DNA of 64,000 bases from CAZNPW01 sp964575185 (GTDB lineage Bacteria > Pseudomonadota > Alphaproteobacteria > Rhodobacterales > Rhodobacteraceae). Numbering within the stretch: position 1 is the stretch's first letter; each line of letters starts with the position of its first letter. A program made the position numbers and the translations under genes. The DNA lies in NCBI GenBank assembly GCA_964575185.1, contig CAZNPW010000007.1:15638-79637 (forward strand), read 5' to 3'. Shown here in pieces: positions 43,454 to 51,233 of the stretch. The notes below the pieces were generated by a model. The model worked only from the letters and a program-made list of their open reading frames with translations. It made no database searches and was not told the origin of the DNA.

Positions 43454-46400
43454 GCCAGCGCCGCGATGGAGTTGCGGCGGGTGGCCCAGAGGCCGGCCTC
43501 GCGCAGGCGGCGGAAGATGTCCTGCAGGGACGCGAGCGCGCCGGGGTTTTCGCGTGCCAGGAAGTCACGCACCGCCTCGCGGCCGAGCGTCGCCGCCCAG
43601 GCGGCGTCGAAGAGGTGCGGCGGCACCGCCCGCGCGAGATGCGCGAAGGCCGCGAGGTGCTCGACCGTCGCCGCGATCTCGGCCCCGCCGCGGAAGCCGT
43701 GGGCCATCATGCCGTCGGCCCAGCGGGGGTTCTCCAGGCGGGCGCGCACGACGCGGGCGATTTCCTCGGTCAAGGACCGCGCCCGGGGGGTTTCGGGGCG
43801 GGTATTGTCGAGGTGCCAGAGGGCAGCCCTGCCGCCAAGCGCCCGGTTGGCCGCCGCAAATCCCGCCTCGTGCGCGGCGTAGTCGGCGGCGAGGAGGAGG
43901 TCGGACTCGGGCAGATCCTGCGCGTGGACGAAGGCGTCGGAGGCGCGGACGCGGGTTTCGATCCCCGCGCGGTCCTGCGCCACCGATCCGTCCGCCGCGA
44001 TGGCCCAGGATGAGGCCGCGAGCCAGGCCTCCGCCGCCTGCGCCCGCGCGGCCTCGGTGTAGTCGTCCGCCGCGCCGCCCATCGCGAGCCCGTACTGCCC
44101 GGGCTGCGGCCCGAACACCCGCGCGCCGCCGCGGTAGGGGTTGAGGTCGGGGGCCTCGTCGCGCGCGGCCAGCGCCTGCGCCCCGGCCTCGAAGAGCTGC
44201 GCGAGCGTCGGGAAGATGTCGCGGAACAGGCCGGACACGCGCAGCGTGACGTCGATGCGGGGGCGGTCGAGGAGGGCCAGCGGGATCACCTCGAACCCCG
44301 AGACGCGGCCCGAGCCGTCGTCCCAGACGGGTTTCAGGCCCGCCAGATGCAGCGCCATGGCGAAATCCTCGCCCGCCGTGCGCATGGTGGACGAGCCCCA
44401 GAGGTCCACGACCAGCCCGCGCGGCCAGTCGCCGTGGTCCTGCAGGTGGCGGCGGAGCAGTTCTTCGGCGAGCCGCACGCCTTGCGCGTGGGCCGCGGGC
44501 GAGGGCACCGCGCGCGGGTCGACGGAGAAGATGTTGCGCCCGGTGGGCAGCACGTCGGCGCGCCCCCGCGCGGGCGACCCGGCGGGGCCGGGGGGCACGT
44601 GGCGGCCGTCGAGCGCCTTGAGCAGCCCCGCGATCTCCTGCGCGCCGCAGGGGCCGGTGCCGAAGACGTGCAGCCCCGCGCCGAAGCGCGAATCCTTCAG
44701 GTCGCAGACGAAGCGGTCGATGCGGGTGATCGCCTCGGCCGGGGAGGCGCTGGCGGGCAGGCCCAGGTCATGCTCGACCCCCGCGGCCTGCGCCTCGCTG
44801 CGGATCGCGGCGATCAGGCGGGTGCGGCGGGCGGGGTCGAGGCCGTCGGCGGTGGCGTATTCGTCGAGCAGCCGCTCCAGCGCCGAAAGGGCCGGGGGCA
44901 CCTCGGCCGCGTCGAGCGGCGGCGGCAGGTGGCCGATGGTGACCGCGCCGATCCGCCGCTTGGCCTGCGCGGCCTCGCCGGGGTCGTTGACGATGAAGGG
45001 ATAGACGACGGGCATCGGCACCAGCGCCTCGGGCCAGCAGGTGTGCGACAGGGCGACGGACTTGCCCGGCAGCCATTCGAGCGTGCCATGCGCGCCGATG
45101 TGGACCACCGCGTGGTTGTCGCGGAGCCAGAGGTGGAACGCGACATAGGCGTGGCGGGGGGTGCGGGTGAGGTCGTGGTAATCCTGCGCGCGGGACGCGG
45201 GAAGGCCGCGTTCGGGCTGCAGGGCGAGCGTCACGTTGCCGGTCCGCACCGCGCGGAAATGGAGCCGCCCGTCGCGGCAGTCGGGGTCGTCCTCGGGTGC
45301 GCCCCAGCGCGCAGCGAGATCGTCCCGCAGCGATTGCGGCAGCGATGTCAGCGCCTTGCGGTAGGCGTGAAGCGGCCAGGCCAGCGTTTCGGTCTGCAGG
45401 CGCAGGGGGTCCGCGTCCGGCGCGTCGTGCCCGGCGTCGCGCAGCGCGGCCAGGATCGCGCGGGCCGAGGCCGGGGCGTCGAGGCCCACCGCATGGGCCA
45501 TCTGGTGCGCCCGGCCGGGGTAGGTCGAGAGGATCAGCGCGAGTTTCCGGCCCGGCGCGGGTGTGGCGGCGAGGTGGAGCCAGGCCAGCACGCGGGCGAC
45601 GGCGGCCTCCAGCCTGTCCGCGTCGGGGCGGTGGACGAAGCGGCTGAACTCGGTCGCCGGATCGCGGGGGGTAGGGGCCTTGAAGCTGACGACCCCGGTG
45701 AAGCGGCGGCCGTCGACCTCGGGCAGGGCCACATGCATGGCGAGGTCGGCGGGCGACAGGCCGCGGTCCGAGGCCGCCCAGTCGCGGCGGCGGGCGGTGG
45801 AGAGGGCGACCTGGAACACCGGCACGTCCCAGGCGTCGAAGGGGGTCGTCCCGTCGCCGGGGCCGGCGGCGAAGGCGGTGGCGTTGACGATGGCGCGCAG
45901 GGTGCCGGGGGGGACCGTCGCCGCCAGCCAGTCGCGGAACCCGTCGGCCTTCAGCGAGGGGGCGAAGGCCCCGATCGCCGGCAGCCCCGCGGCGCGGAAG
46001 GCGCGGATCAGCGCATCGACCGGGGCCGTGTCGGCCGAGGTGAGGTAGCTGCGGTAGAAGGTGACGAGAATCCCAAGGGTTGCGCCGCCGACCACGCCGA
46101 GATCGGGGTCGTAGAGGCCGAAGGGCGGCACCGACTTCTCCCCCGCCACCGGCCCGGCATAAAGCCCCGCGGCCAGCGCGAGCTGCGCCAGCGCCGCCTG
46201 CGCCGCGACCGCGCCGCCGTGGTCGCACAGGTGCTGCAGCCGCCGGAGCGTGCTGACCGGCAGGGTGGACAGCGCGTCGAGCCGCGGGTCCTCGCGCCCG
46301 TCGGCGGGGATCACGGCCAGCGCGATGCCGCGGCGGCGGGCAAGGTCGTGCAGCGAGGCCAGGCCGTAGGGCCAGTAGGGCTCGCCGCCGATCAGCCGGA

Positions 46401-46647
46401 CGAGGATGCCCTTCGCGGCCTGGGCGGTCTTGTCGATCCAGGTGTCGACCGACACGGGGTGGCGCAGGGCGACGAGGTTGCACAGCCGGAGGCTCGGCAG
46501 GGCGGCGGCCCGGTGCCAACCCGCGGAAAACGCGCCGAGATCGCTGTCGGAAAAGCTGAGGACGATGAGGTCCGCCGGGCTCTGGCCCGGGTCGAAGGGG
46601 GCGCAGGTTTCCTCCAGCCCGTGCGTCTCGCGGAAGACGACGTGCAT
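43450..46647 (-). CDS. cobN: cobaltochelatase subunit CobN
   Basis: 1065-residue large subunit of the ATP-dependent aerobic cobaltochelatase, which inserts Co2+ into hydrogenobyrinate a,c-diamide. The family is clear from ALILSTYPGRAHQMAHAVGLD-type residues near 370-390 (here with LALILSTYPG), HIGAHGTLEWLPGKSVALS, GRNIFSVDPRAVPSPAA and the C-terminal RAVPPHLFDAAWAATLG. It is shorter than some CobN proteins. CobS and CobT, its AAA+ partners, are not in the window. It follows cobW across a 118-bp gap holding paired REP-like palindromes. Confidence 0.95.
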   Translation of the reverse strand: MHVVFRETHGLEETCAPFDPGQSPADLIVLSFSDSDLGAFSAGWHRAAALPSLRLCNLVALRHPVSVDTWIDKTAQAAKGILVRLIGGEPYWPYGLASLHDLARRRGIALAVIPADGREDPRLDALSTLPVSTLRRLQHLCDHGGAVAAQAALAQLALAAGLYAGPVAGEKSVPPFGLYDPDLGVVGGATLGILVTFYRSYLTSADTAPVDALIRAFRAAGLPAIGAFAPSLKADGFRDWLAATVPPGTLRAIVNATAFAAGPGDGTTPFDAWDVPVFQVALSTARRRDWAASDRGLSPADLAMHVALPEVDGRRFTGVVSFKAPTPRDPATEFSRFVHRPDADRLEAAVARVLAWLHLAATPAPGRKLALILSTYPGRAHQMAHAVGLDAPASARAILAALRDAGHDAPDADPLRLQTETLAWPLHAYRKALTSLPQSLRDDLAARWGAPEDDPDCRDGRLHFRAVRTGNVTLALQPERGLPASRAQDYHDLTRTPRHAYVAFHLWLRDNHAVVHIGAHGTLEWLPGKSVALSHTCWPEALVPMPVVYPFIVNDPGEAAQAKRRIGAVTIGHLPPPLDAAEVPPALSALERLLDEYATADGLDPARRTRLIAAIRSEAQAAGVEHDLGLPASASPAEAITRIDRFVCDLKDSRFGAGLHVFGTGPCGAQEIAGLLKALDGRHVPPGPAGSPARGRADVLPTGRNIFSVDPRAVPSPAAHAQGVRLAEELLRRHLQDHGDWPRGLVVDLWGSSTMRTAGEDFAMALHLAGLKPVWDDGSGRVSGFEVIPLALLDRPRIDVTLRVSGLFRDIFPTLAQLFEAGAQALAARDEAPDLNPYRGGARVFGPQPGQYGLAMGGAADDYTEAARAQAAEAWLAASSWAIAADGSVAQDRAGIETRVRASDAFVHAQDLPESDLLLAADYAAHEAGFAAANRALGGRAALWHLDNTRPETPRARSLTEEIARVVRARLENPRWADGMMAHGFRGGAEIAATVEHLAAFAHLARAVPPHLFDAAWAATLGREAVRDFLARENPGALASLQDIFRRLREAGLWATRRNSIAALA

Positions 46648-46675
46648 CAGCGCGGCCTTTCCGCGCGAGCCGTCG

Positions 46676-46699
46676 CGTCCCGGCGCAGGCCGGGACCTC
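46676..46699 (-). repeat. REP-like palindrome, inverted copy (cobW-cobN gap)
   Basis: CGTCCCGGCGCAGGCCGGGA then CCTC. Its reverse complement differs from the 59101 and cobK copies at one loop base. With the copy at 46715 it makes an inverted pair between cobW and cobN, which could tune relative mRNA levels within the operon. Confidence 0.7.
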
Positions 46700-46714
46700 G
46701 CCCGGCGTGACGGT

Positions 46715-46738
46715 GAGGCCCCGGCCTGCGCCGGGGCG
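46715..46738 (+). repeat. REP-like palindrome, forward copy (cobW-cobN gap)
   Basis: GAGGCCCCGGCCTGCGCCGG then GGCG, the forward partner of 46676-46699 after a 15-bp spacer. Confidence 0.7.
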
Positions 46739-46765
46739 CGGTCGTCACCCGGCTGACGCTGTCCA

Positions 46766-47797
46766 TCACAGCCCGAGCGCCCGGCGGATCGCCGGTGCGT
46801 CGAGGTCGCCGGCCTCGGCGATGACCACGAGGCGGCCCTGCCGCGGCGCCGCGCCCCAGGGCCGGTCGTACTGATGGCGGACGCGGGGGCCGACGGCCTG
46901 GATCAGGAGACGCAGGGGCTTGCCCGCGACGGCGACGTGGCCTTTCACGCGCAGGACCTTCAGCGCGGAGAGGGCTTCGACGCGGGCGATGAGGTGCGCG
47001 GGGTCGGCGACTTCGGGCAGCTCGATCACCGTGCTGGCGAAGTCGTCGTGCTCGTGGCCGTCTTCGCCGTCGTGGTGGCTGGGGCGGGCGGCGAGGTCGT
47101 CCTCGGCGGCGGCGTCGAGGCCCAGGATGACGCGCGGGTCGATGACCCCGTCGGTCATGGGCAGGACCGGAACGCGGCGCGGCATCTCGGCCCGGATGAC
47201 CTCTTCGGCCGCCGCCAGGCCCGCGGACCCTGCAAGATCCGCCTTTGACAACAACACGATGTCGGCGCAGGCGAGCTGGTCCTCGAAGACCTCGGACAGC
47301 GGCGTCTCGTGGTCCACCCCAGGGTCGGCCTTGGCCTGCGCCGCCACTGCGGCGGGATTTGGGGCGAAGCGGCCGGCGGCGACCGCTTCGGCGTCGGCCA
47401 GGGTCACCACCCCGTCGACGGTGATGCGCGAGCGGATCGCGGGCCAGTCGAAGGCCTTGAGCAAGGGCTTCGGCAGGGCGAGGCCGGAGGTTTCGATCAG
47501 GATGTGGTCGGGGCGGACGGGGCGCGAGAGCAGCGTCTCGATCGTCGGGATGAAGTCCTCGGCCACGGTGCAGCAGATGCAGCCGTTGGCGAGTTCGATG
47601 ATGTTCTCGTCGGGGCAGCTTTCGTCGGCGCAGGCGCGGATCAGGTCGCCGTCGACGCCCATGGTCCCGAATTCGTTGACCAAAACGGCGAGCCGACGGC
47701 CGCCCGGGTTCTGCATCAGGTGGCGGATCAGCGTGGTCTTGCCGGCACCGAGGAAGCCCGTGATGACGGTGACGGGGGTCTTGGCGAGGTCGGTCAT
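46766..47797 (-). CDS. cobW: CobW-family GTPase/metallochaperone
   Basis: 343-residue G3E GTPase. It has the P-loop GFLGAGKTTL, the metal-binding GCICCTV motif, the guanine motif SKADL and a His/Asp-rich loop HHDGEDGHEHDD that likely binds metal. It is thought to deliver Co2+ to the CobNST chelatase, fitting its place directly before cobN. The ATG at 47797 overlaps the DUF1636 gene stop. Confidence 0.93.
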   Translation of the reverse strand: MTDLAKTPVTVITGFLGAGKTTLIRHLMQNPGGRRLAVLVNEFGTMGVDGDLIRACADESCPDENIIELANGCICCTVAEDFIPTIETLLSRPVRPDHILIETSGLALPKPLLKAFDWPAIRSRITVDGVVTLADAEAVAAGRFAPNPAAVAAQAKADPGVDHETPLSEVFEDQLACADIVLLSKADLAGSAGLAAAEEVIRAEMPRRVPVLPMTDGVIDPRVILGLDAAAEDDLAARPSHHDGEDGHEHDDFASTVIELPEVADPAHLIARVEALSALKVLRVKGHVAVAGKPLRLLIQAVGPRVRHQYDRPWGAAPRQGRLVVIAEAGDLDAPAIRRALGL

Positions 47798-48153
47798 GCG
47801 GGGGCCTTCAGCGGAGGGACACGGGCGAGGCTGCGCTTGCGGAAGATCGCGGGGCGGTCGCGCCAGACGACGACGCCGTCGGTCGTTCCGGCGTAAAGCG
47901 TTGTTCCGCGGAGGATTTCGGGCGCGTCGTCGGCGGTCATGTGGCCGTAGACGTAGGACCACCGGCCCGGGGCCGTCAGGGCGACGGTGCAGCCTGCGCC
48001 GCAGGCCGACAGGCATTCGACGGGCTGGACGGTGACCCCCGCGCCGGCACCCTGGGCGAGCGCGGCGTGGAGCTGCGCGCCGGGCGTCGGTGCGCCGTCG
48101 GACAGCGGCTGCCCCGCCTTGCAGGTGACGCAGACATGCAGCGTAACGCCCAT
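47794..48153 (-). CDS. DUF1636 metal-binding protein
   Basis: 119-residue DUF1636 protein with cysteines in HVCVTCKAG and CLSACGAGC, arranged like a thioredoxin-fold 2Fe-2S ferredoxin. This family often accompanies cobW/cobN; its exact role is unknown, possibly electron or metal handling in corrin synthesis. The start is ATG 48153 with AAAGGAAC upstream. It is the first gene after the cobalamin riboswitch. Confidence 0.85.
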   Translation of the reverse strand: MGVTLHVCVTCKAGQPLSDGAPTPGAQLHAALAQGAGAGVTVQPVECLSACGAGCTVALTAPGRWSYVYGHMTADDAPEILRGTTLYAGTTDGVVVWRDRPAIFRKRSLARVPPLKAPA

Positions 48154-48190
48154 TTCCGTTCCTTTTTCCTGAGCGTTGTCAGGGGAATGG

Positions 48191-48222
48191 CGCCAACGGG
48201 GGTGCAATGACCCCAGCCGGCG
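48191..48222 (-). promoter_or_regulatory. candidate expression-platform hairpin of the cobalamin riboswitch
   Basis: CGCCGGCTGGGGT pairs with ACCCCCGTTGGCG around a CATTGC loop, with one mismatch and two G-U pairs. It lies between the aptamer and the Shine-Dalgarno of the DUF1636 gene. No U-run follows, so control may be translational or Rho-dependent. Confidence 0.4.
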
Positions 48223-48251
48223 CGGCACACCCCGTCCGCCCGTTACGTTCC

Positions 48252-48407
48252 GACGCAGGCAGGTCTCCCGGCTGGCCGGAGCGGGTTTCCCCCCGGCCCG
48301 GCCTTCCCGGTTTCTCACCAGTGGCACGGACCTCTCCGGTTGACGGTCGCGGGGGCGGCTGCGGATCGCGCATTCCCTATTGTCCTGCCGAGGCAGGAAC
48401 CGGCGTC
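48252..48407 (-). ncRNA. cobalamin riboswitch aptamer
   Basis: Read on the minus strand, the region has the conserved order of a class I cobalamin aptamer: CGGTTCCTGCC, then AATAGGGAA, GCCGCCCCCGCGACCGT, the B12 box GTGCCACTGG at 48318-48327, and GAGACCTGCC. P1 closes with GACGC (48407-48403) to GCGTC (48256-48252). It should lower expression of the DUF1636-cobW-cobN-cobGHIJ genes when adenosylcobalamin is plentiful. Confidence 0.93.
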
Positions 48408-48856
48408 AGGGGTGTTGTCGCAGGAAGGGGGGGCGGTGGCAAGGCGGAGGGCGACGGGATGAGGGCGGAAAGCGGCGGCGGAAGACGGGGACAGGCGGAA
48501 CCTGAGGGACGGTGGGTTAACCGTCTGATTTGGCGGAGTTCTGGCTGTCTTCCGGGCGTCTTCCGGGCGTCTTCCGGGCGTCTTCCGGCCGGGGGCGACG
48601 CGGCGCGGTTAACCATGATGCGCGGGGCTGCGATGCCCTTTGCCTGAGGACAGTCGTGCAAGTCCATGCAAAACCTGAAGAAACCCTGCGAATCCCGCGG
48701 ATGGGCCTCGGGCCGCAGCCGGGTTCGCGTCCCGGGGCCTGCGCGGCCACAGCAGAGCCGCCCGAGGGCTGCCGGCGGCCCGTCCTTTCGCAAGACCGAT
48801 GGCGCTGCCTCGTTTCGCCCTTGCCCTTGTGCCCTCGTTCGGGAACGACTGGCCGC
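48408..48856. other. 449-bp intergenic region with tandem repeats, no gene recognised
   Basis: The gap separates the riboswitch-led minus-strand operon from cobO and must hold both promoters. It contains an inverted repeat GACGGT/ACCGTC (48508-48525), GGTTAACC at 48515 and again at 48607, and an 11-bp tandem repeat between them. Reading frames lack coding-like third-position bias. No second riboswitch precedes cobO. Confidence 0.5.
48547..48588. repeat. 11-bp tandem repeat (about four copies)
   Basis: GTCTTCCGGGC repeats with no spacer, the last copy changing to GTCTTCCGGCC. It is intergenic, so copy-number change would not alter a protein. Confidence 0.9.
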
Positions 48857-49483
48857 ATGGACACCGCCCCCGAAGCCCCCGACACCGCCGCCCGCCATGC
48901 CGCGAAGATGGCGAAGAAGAAGGCGGCGCGGGACCGGATGATGGCGGGGAAGGCGGGCGAGCGGGGCCTCGTCATCGTCCATACCGGGGCGGGGAAGGGA
49001 AAGTCCTCGAGCGGGTTCGGGATGATCCTGCGCTGCGTGGCGCACGGGATGCCCTGCGCGGTGGTGCAGTTCATCAAGGGGGCCTGGGATACCGGCGAGC
49101 GGCGGCTGCTGACCTCGCATTTCGGGGACCTCTGCCGGTTCCACGCGATGGGCGAGGGCTTCACCTGGGAGACGCAGGACCGCGACCGCGACATCGCGGC
49201 GGCGCGGGCGGGGTGGGCGGTGGCGCAGGGGCTGATCCGGGATCCGGGGGTGCGGATGGTGCTTCTGGACGAGATCGTGATCGCGCTGCGCTACGGCTAT
49301 CTGGACGAGGGCGAGGTGCTGGGGTTCCTTGCCGCCGAGAAGCCGCCCCTGAGCCATGTGGTGCTGACAGGGCGCGGCGCGAGCGAGGCGCTGATTGCCG
49401 CGGCGGATTTGGTGACCGAGATGACGCCGGTGAAGCATCCCTTCCGGTCGGGCGTGAAGGCGCAGGCGGGGGTGGAGTTCTGA
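48857..49483 (+). CDS. cobO: cob(I)yrinic acid a,c-diamide adenosyltransferase
   Basis: 208-residue CobO/BtuR-type enzyme that attaches the 5'-deoxyadenosyl group to cobalt. It shows the P-loop-like VHTGAGKGKSSSGFGM, VVQFIKGAWDTGE and LLDEIVIALRYGYLD. The Lys-rich N terminus (AAKMAKKKAARDRMM) is usual. The start is ATG 48857. It is followed by a restriction-modification pair and then cobQ. Confidence 0.95.
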   Translation: MDTAPEAPDTAARHAAKMAKKKAARDRMMAGKAGERGLVIVHTGAGKGKSSSGFGMILRCVAHGMPCAVVQFIKGAWDTGERRLLTSHFGDLCRFHAMGEGFTWETQDRDRDIAAARAGWAVAQGLIRDPGVRMVLLDEIVIALRYGYLDEGEVLGFLAAEKPPLSHVVLTGRGASEALIAAADLVTEMTPVKHPFRSGVKAQAGVEF

Positions 49484-49528
49484 CCGCTAGCGGCTGTGGG
49501 ATTCTGTTTTCGTTCACCAGACATCTTG

Positions 49529-49534
49529 TATAGT
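49529..49534 (+). promoter_or_regulatory. -10-like element before the cytosine methyltransferase gene
   Basis: TATAGT within TTGTATAGTCG, in a 74-bp gap that is less GC-rich than its surroundings. A TTTTCG about 16 bp upstream is a poor -35. AGGAAGGGA before the TTG start is a good Shine-Dalgarno. The pair may therefore be transcribed independently of cobO. Confidence 0.45.
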
Positions 49535-49557
49535 CGCGGCGAGGAAGGGAGCCGGGC

Positions 49558-50679
49558 TTGAGATTCGCGGAGTTCTTTGCAGGCGGCGGCATGGTGCGGG
49601 CGGCGCTGGGCGAGGGCTGGACCTGCGTGCTTGCGAACGACACCGACCCGGCGAAGTGCAATGCCTACCGCGCCAACTGGGGCGATGCGCATCTCGTTCC
49701 AGGCGACGTGGCGGCGCTCGACCCGCGGCACCTGCGGCAGCCGGTGGACCTGTTCTGGGCGAGCAGCCCGTGCCAGGACTTCAGCCTGGCCGGCAAGGGA
49801 CTGGGGCTGAAGAGGCGGCGGTCGTCTGCATTCGACGGGTGGGTCGACACGATCGCGGGGCCGGTGCGGCAAGGGTTCGCGCCGCGGGTCATCGCGTTCG
49901 AGAACGTGGTCGGGCTTCTGACGTCGAACGGCGGGCGGGACTTCGCCCATGTCTGCGGGCGGATCGCGGCGCTGGGCTATCGGCCGGGGGCGCTGATCCT
50001 GGACGCGCAGGACCACCTGCCGCAAAGCCGGCCGCGGGTCTTCGTCGTGGCGGTGCGCGGGGATGTGGCGGTCGACCCGGGTCTGGTCGGGGAGCGCCAC
50101 GGCGACCCGCGGCTGGCGCGGGCCTGGGGCGCGCTGCCCGAGGCGGTGAAGGCCGGCTGGCTGTGGTGGCGCCTGCCGGTGCCGCCGCCCCGGTGCGTCG
50201 GGCTTGCCGACCTGGTCGAGGCCGATGCGGCCGTCGACTGGCATCCCGCGTCCCGCGTCGCGCATCTGATGGGGATCATGTCGCCCGTGAACCTGGACAA
50301 GGTCGCGGCGGTGCGGGGCCTGCCGGGCCGACATGTGGGCACCGTCTACATCCGCGGCCGGCCGGACGGGGACGGGACCGTGCGCCAGCAGGCCGAGGTG
50401 CGGTTCGACGGGATTGCGGGCTGCCTGCGGACGCCGGCGGGCGGGTCGTCGCGGCAGACGCTGATCGTGGTGGAGGAGGGCCGGGTGCGGGCCCGCCTGC
50501 TGACCGCGCGCGAGGCGGCGCGGCTGATGGGGCTGCCGGACAGCTACCGGCTGCCCGAGCGCTACAACGACGCCTACAAGCTGGCTGCGGATGGCGTGGC
50601 CGTGCCGGTCGTGCGGCATCTGGCGCGGACGTTGCTGGAGCCGCTGGTCGCGGGTGGGACGCTTTGCAAGGTGGCGTGA
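49558..50679 (+). CDS. DNA (cytosine-5) methyltransferase
   Basis: 373-residue m5C methyltransferase. The ordered motifs are I (FAEFFAGGGM), IV with the catalytic cysteine (ASSPCQDFS), VI (AFENVVGLL), VIII (QSRPRVFVV), and the C-terminal IX/X region (NDAYKLAADGVAVPVVRHL). The short target-recognition part lies around residues 190-290; its recognition site cannot be predicted. TTG 49558 gives the family start. It is coupled by GTGA to a GIY-YIG nuclease gene, so I read the pair as type II restriction-modification. A solitary regulatory methyltransferase is less likely. Confidence 0.9.
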   Translation: MRFAEFFAGGGMVRAALGEGWTCVLANDTDPAKCNAYRANWGDAHLVPGDVAALDPRHLRQPVDLFWASSPCQDFSLAGKGLGLKRRRSSAFDGWVDTIAGPVRQGFAPRVIAFENVVGLLTSNGGRDFAHVCGRIAALGYRPGALILDAQDHLPQSRPRVFVVAVRGDVAVDPGLVGERHGDPRLARAWGALPEAVKAGWLWWRLPVPPPRCVGLADLVEADAAVDWHPASRVAHLMGIMSPVNLDKVAAVRGLPGRHVGTVYIRGRPDGDGTVRQQAEVRFDGIAGCLRTPAGGSSRQTLIVVEEGRVRARLLTAREAARLMGLPDSYRLPERYNDAYKLAADGVAVPVVRHLARTLLEPLVAGGTLCKVA

Positions 50680-51233
50680 CGGTGGACCCCAAACGGTTCA
50701 GGAAGCAGCAGGTCGCGACGCTGACCGACCGGATCGGGGTCTATGCCCTCTGCGACCTGGACGGAGTTCCGATGTATGTCGGTCAGTCGGTCGACGGGAT
50801 ACGCGCGCGGGTGCAGCGGCACCTGACCTCGGCGCGGTCGGACATCATCGCCAACCGGCAGATCGACGTGTGGGAGATCGCGCATGTCTCGGCCTGGCCG
50901 GTCACGTCGGCCGCCGAGATCGACGGTCTGGAGGGAGACCTGTTCACGGCCTTCGACGTGCAGGTGCCGCTGATGAACGGCAAGACCTTCCGGCCCGCTG
51001 CGCTGACGATGCCGGTGCTGCCGGCCCAGCAGGTGCAGGTGATCCTCGAGGAGCTTCGGCTGGATCGCCTGCGCCCCGAGGTGCGCCTGCCGCGGCAGAT
51101 CGCGCAGTATCTGAACCTGGTGGACGATATCCTGACGGTGAAGGACGAACCGCATCTGAAGCGGACCCTGGCGGCGCATTTTTCGCGGCTCGTCCGGTAT
51201 CACGACACGTTCCTGACCCCGCGCCTGCCCTGA
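50676..51233 (+). CDS. GIY-YIG nuclease, putative type II restriction endonuclease
   Basis: 185-residue protein with a GIY-YIG domain: GVYALCDLDG and MYVGQSVDG are the two tyrosine elements, Arg follows in RARVQRHL, then the Glu in DGLEGDLF and Asn in PLMNG. The full catalytic set is therefore plausible. GIY-YIG restriction enzymes paired with m5C methyltransferases are known, for example Eco29kI. GTG 50676 overlaps the methyltransferase stop. Its TGA shares one base with the cobQ ATG (TGATG). A repair or homing function is the alternative. Confidence 0.78.
   Translation: MTVDPKRFRKQQVATLTDRIGVYALCDLDGVPMYVGQSVDGIRARVQRHLTSARSDIIANRQIDVWEIAHVSAWPVTSAAEIDGLEGDLFTAFDVQVPLMNGKTFRPAALTMPVLPAQQVQVILEELRLDRLRPEVRLPRQIAQYLNLVDDILTVKDEPHLKRTLAAHFSRLVRYHDTFLTPRLP

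Noticed and set aside
47350..47370. Second copy of the cobG palindromic element (GGATTTGGGG)
   Set aside because: Only a short AT-containing match within normal cobW codons; no hairpins or GAAGATGAA tail.
49500..49530. LexA/SOS box (GTTC-N7-GTTC) upstream of the methyltransferase
   Set aside because: Only one GTTC half is present at the proper place.
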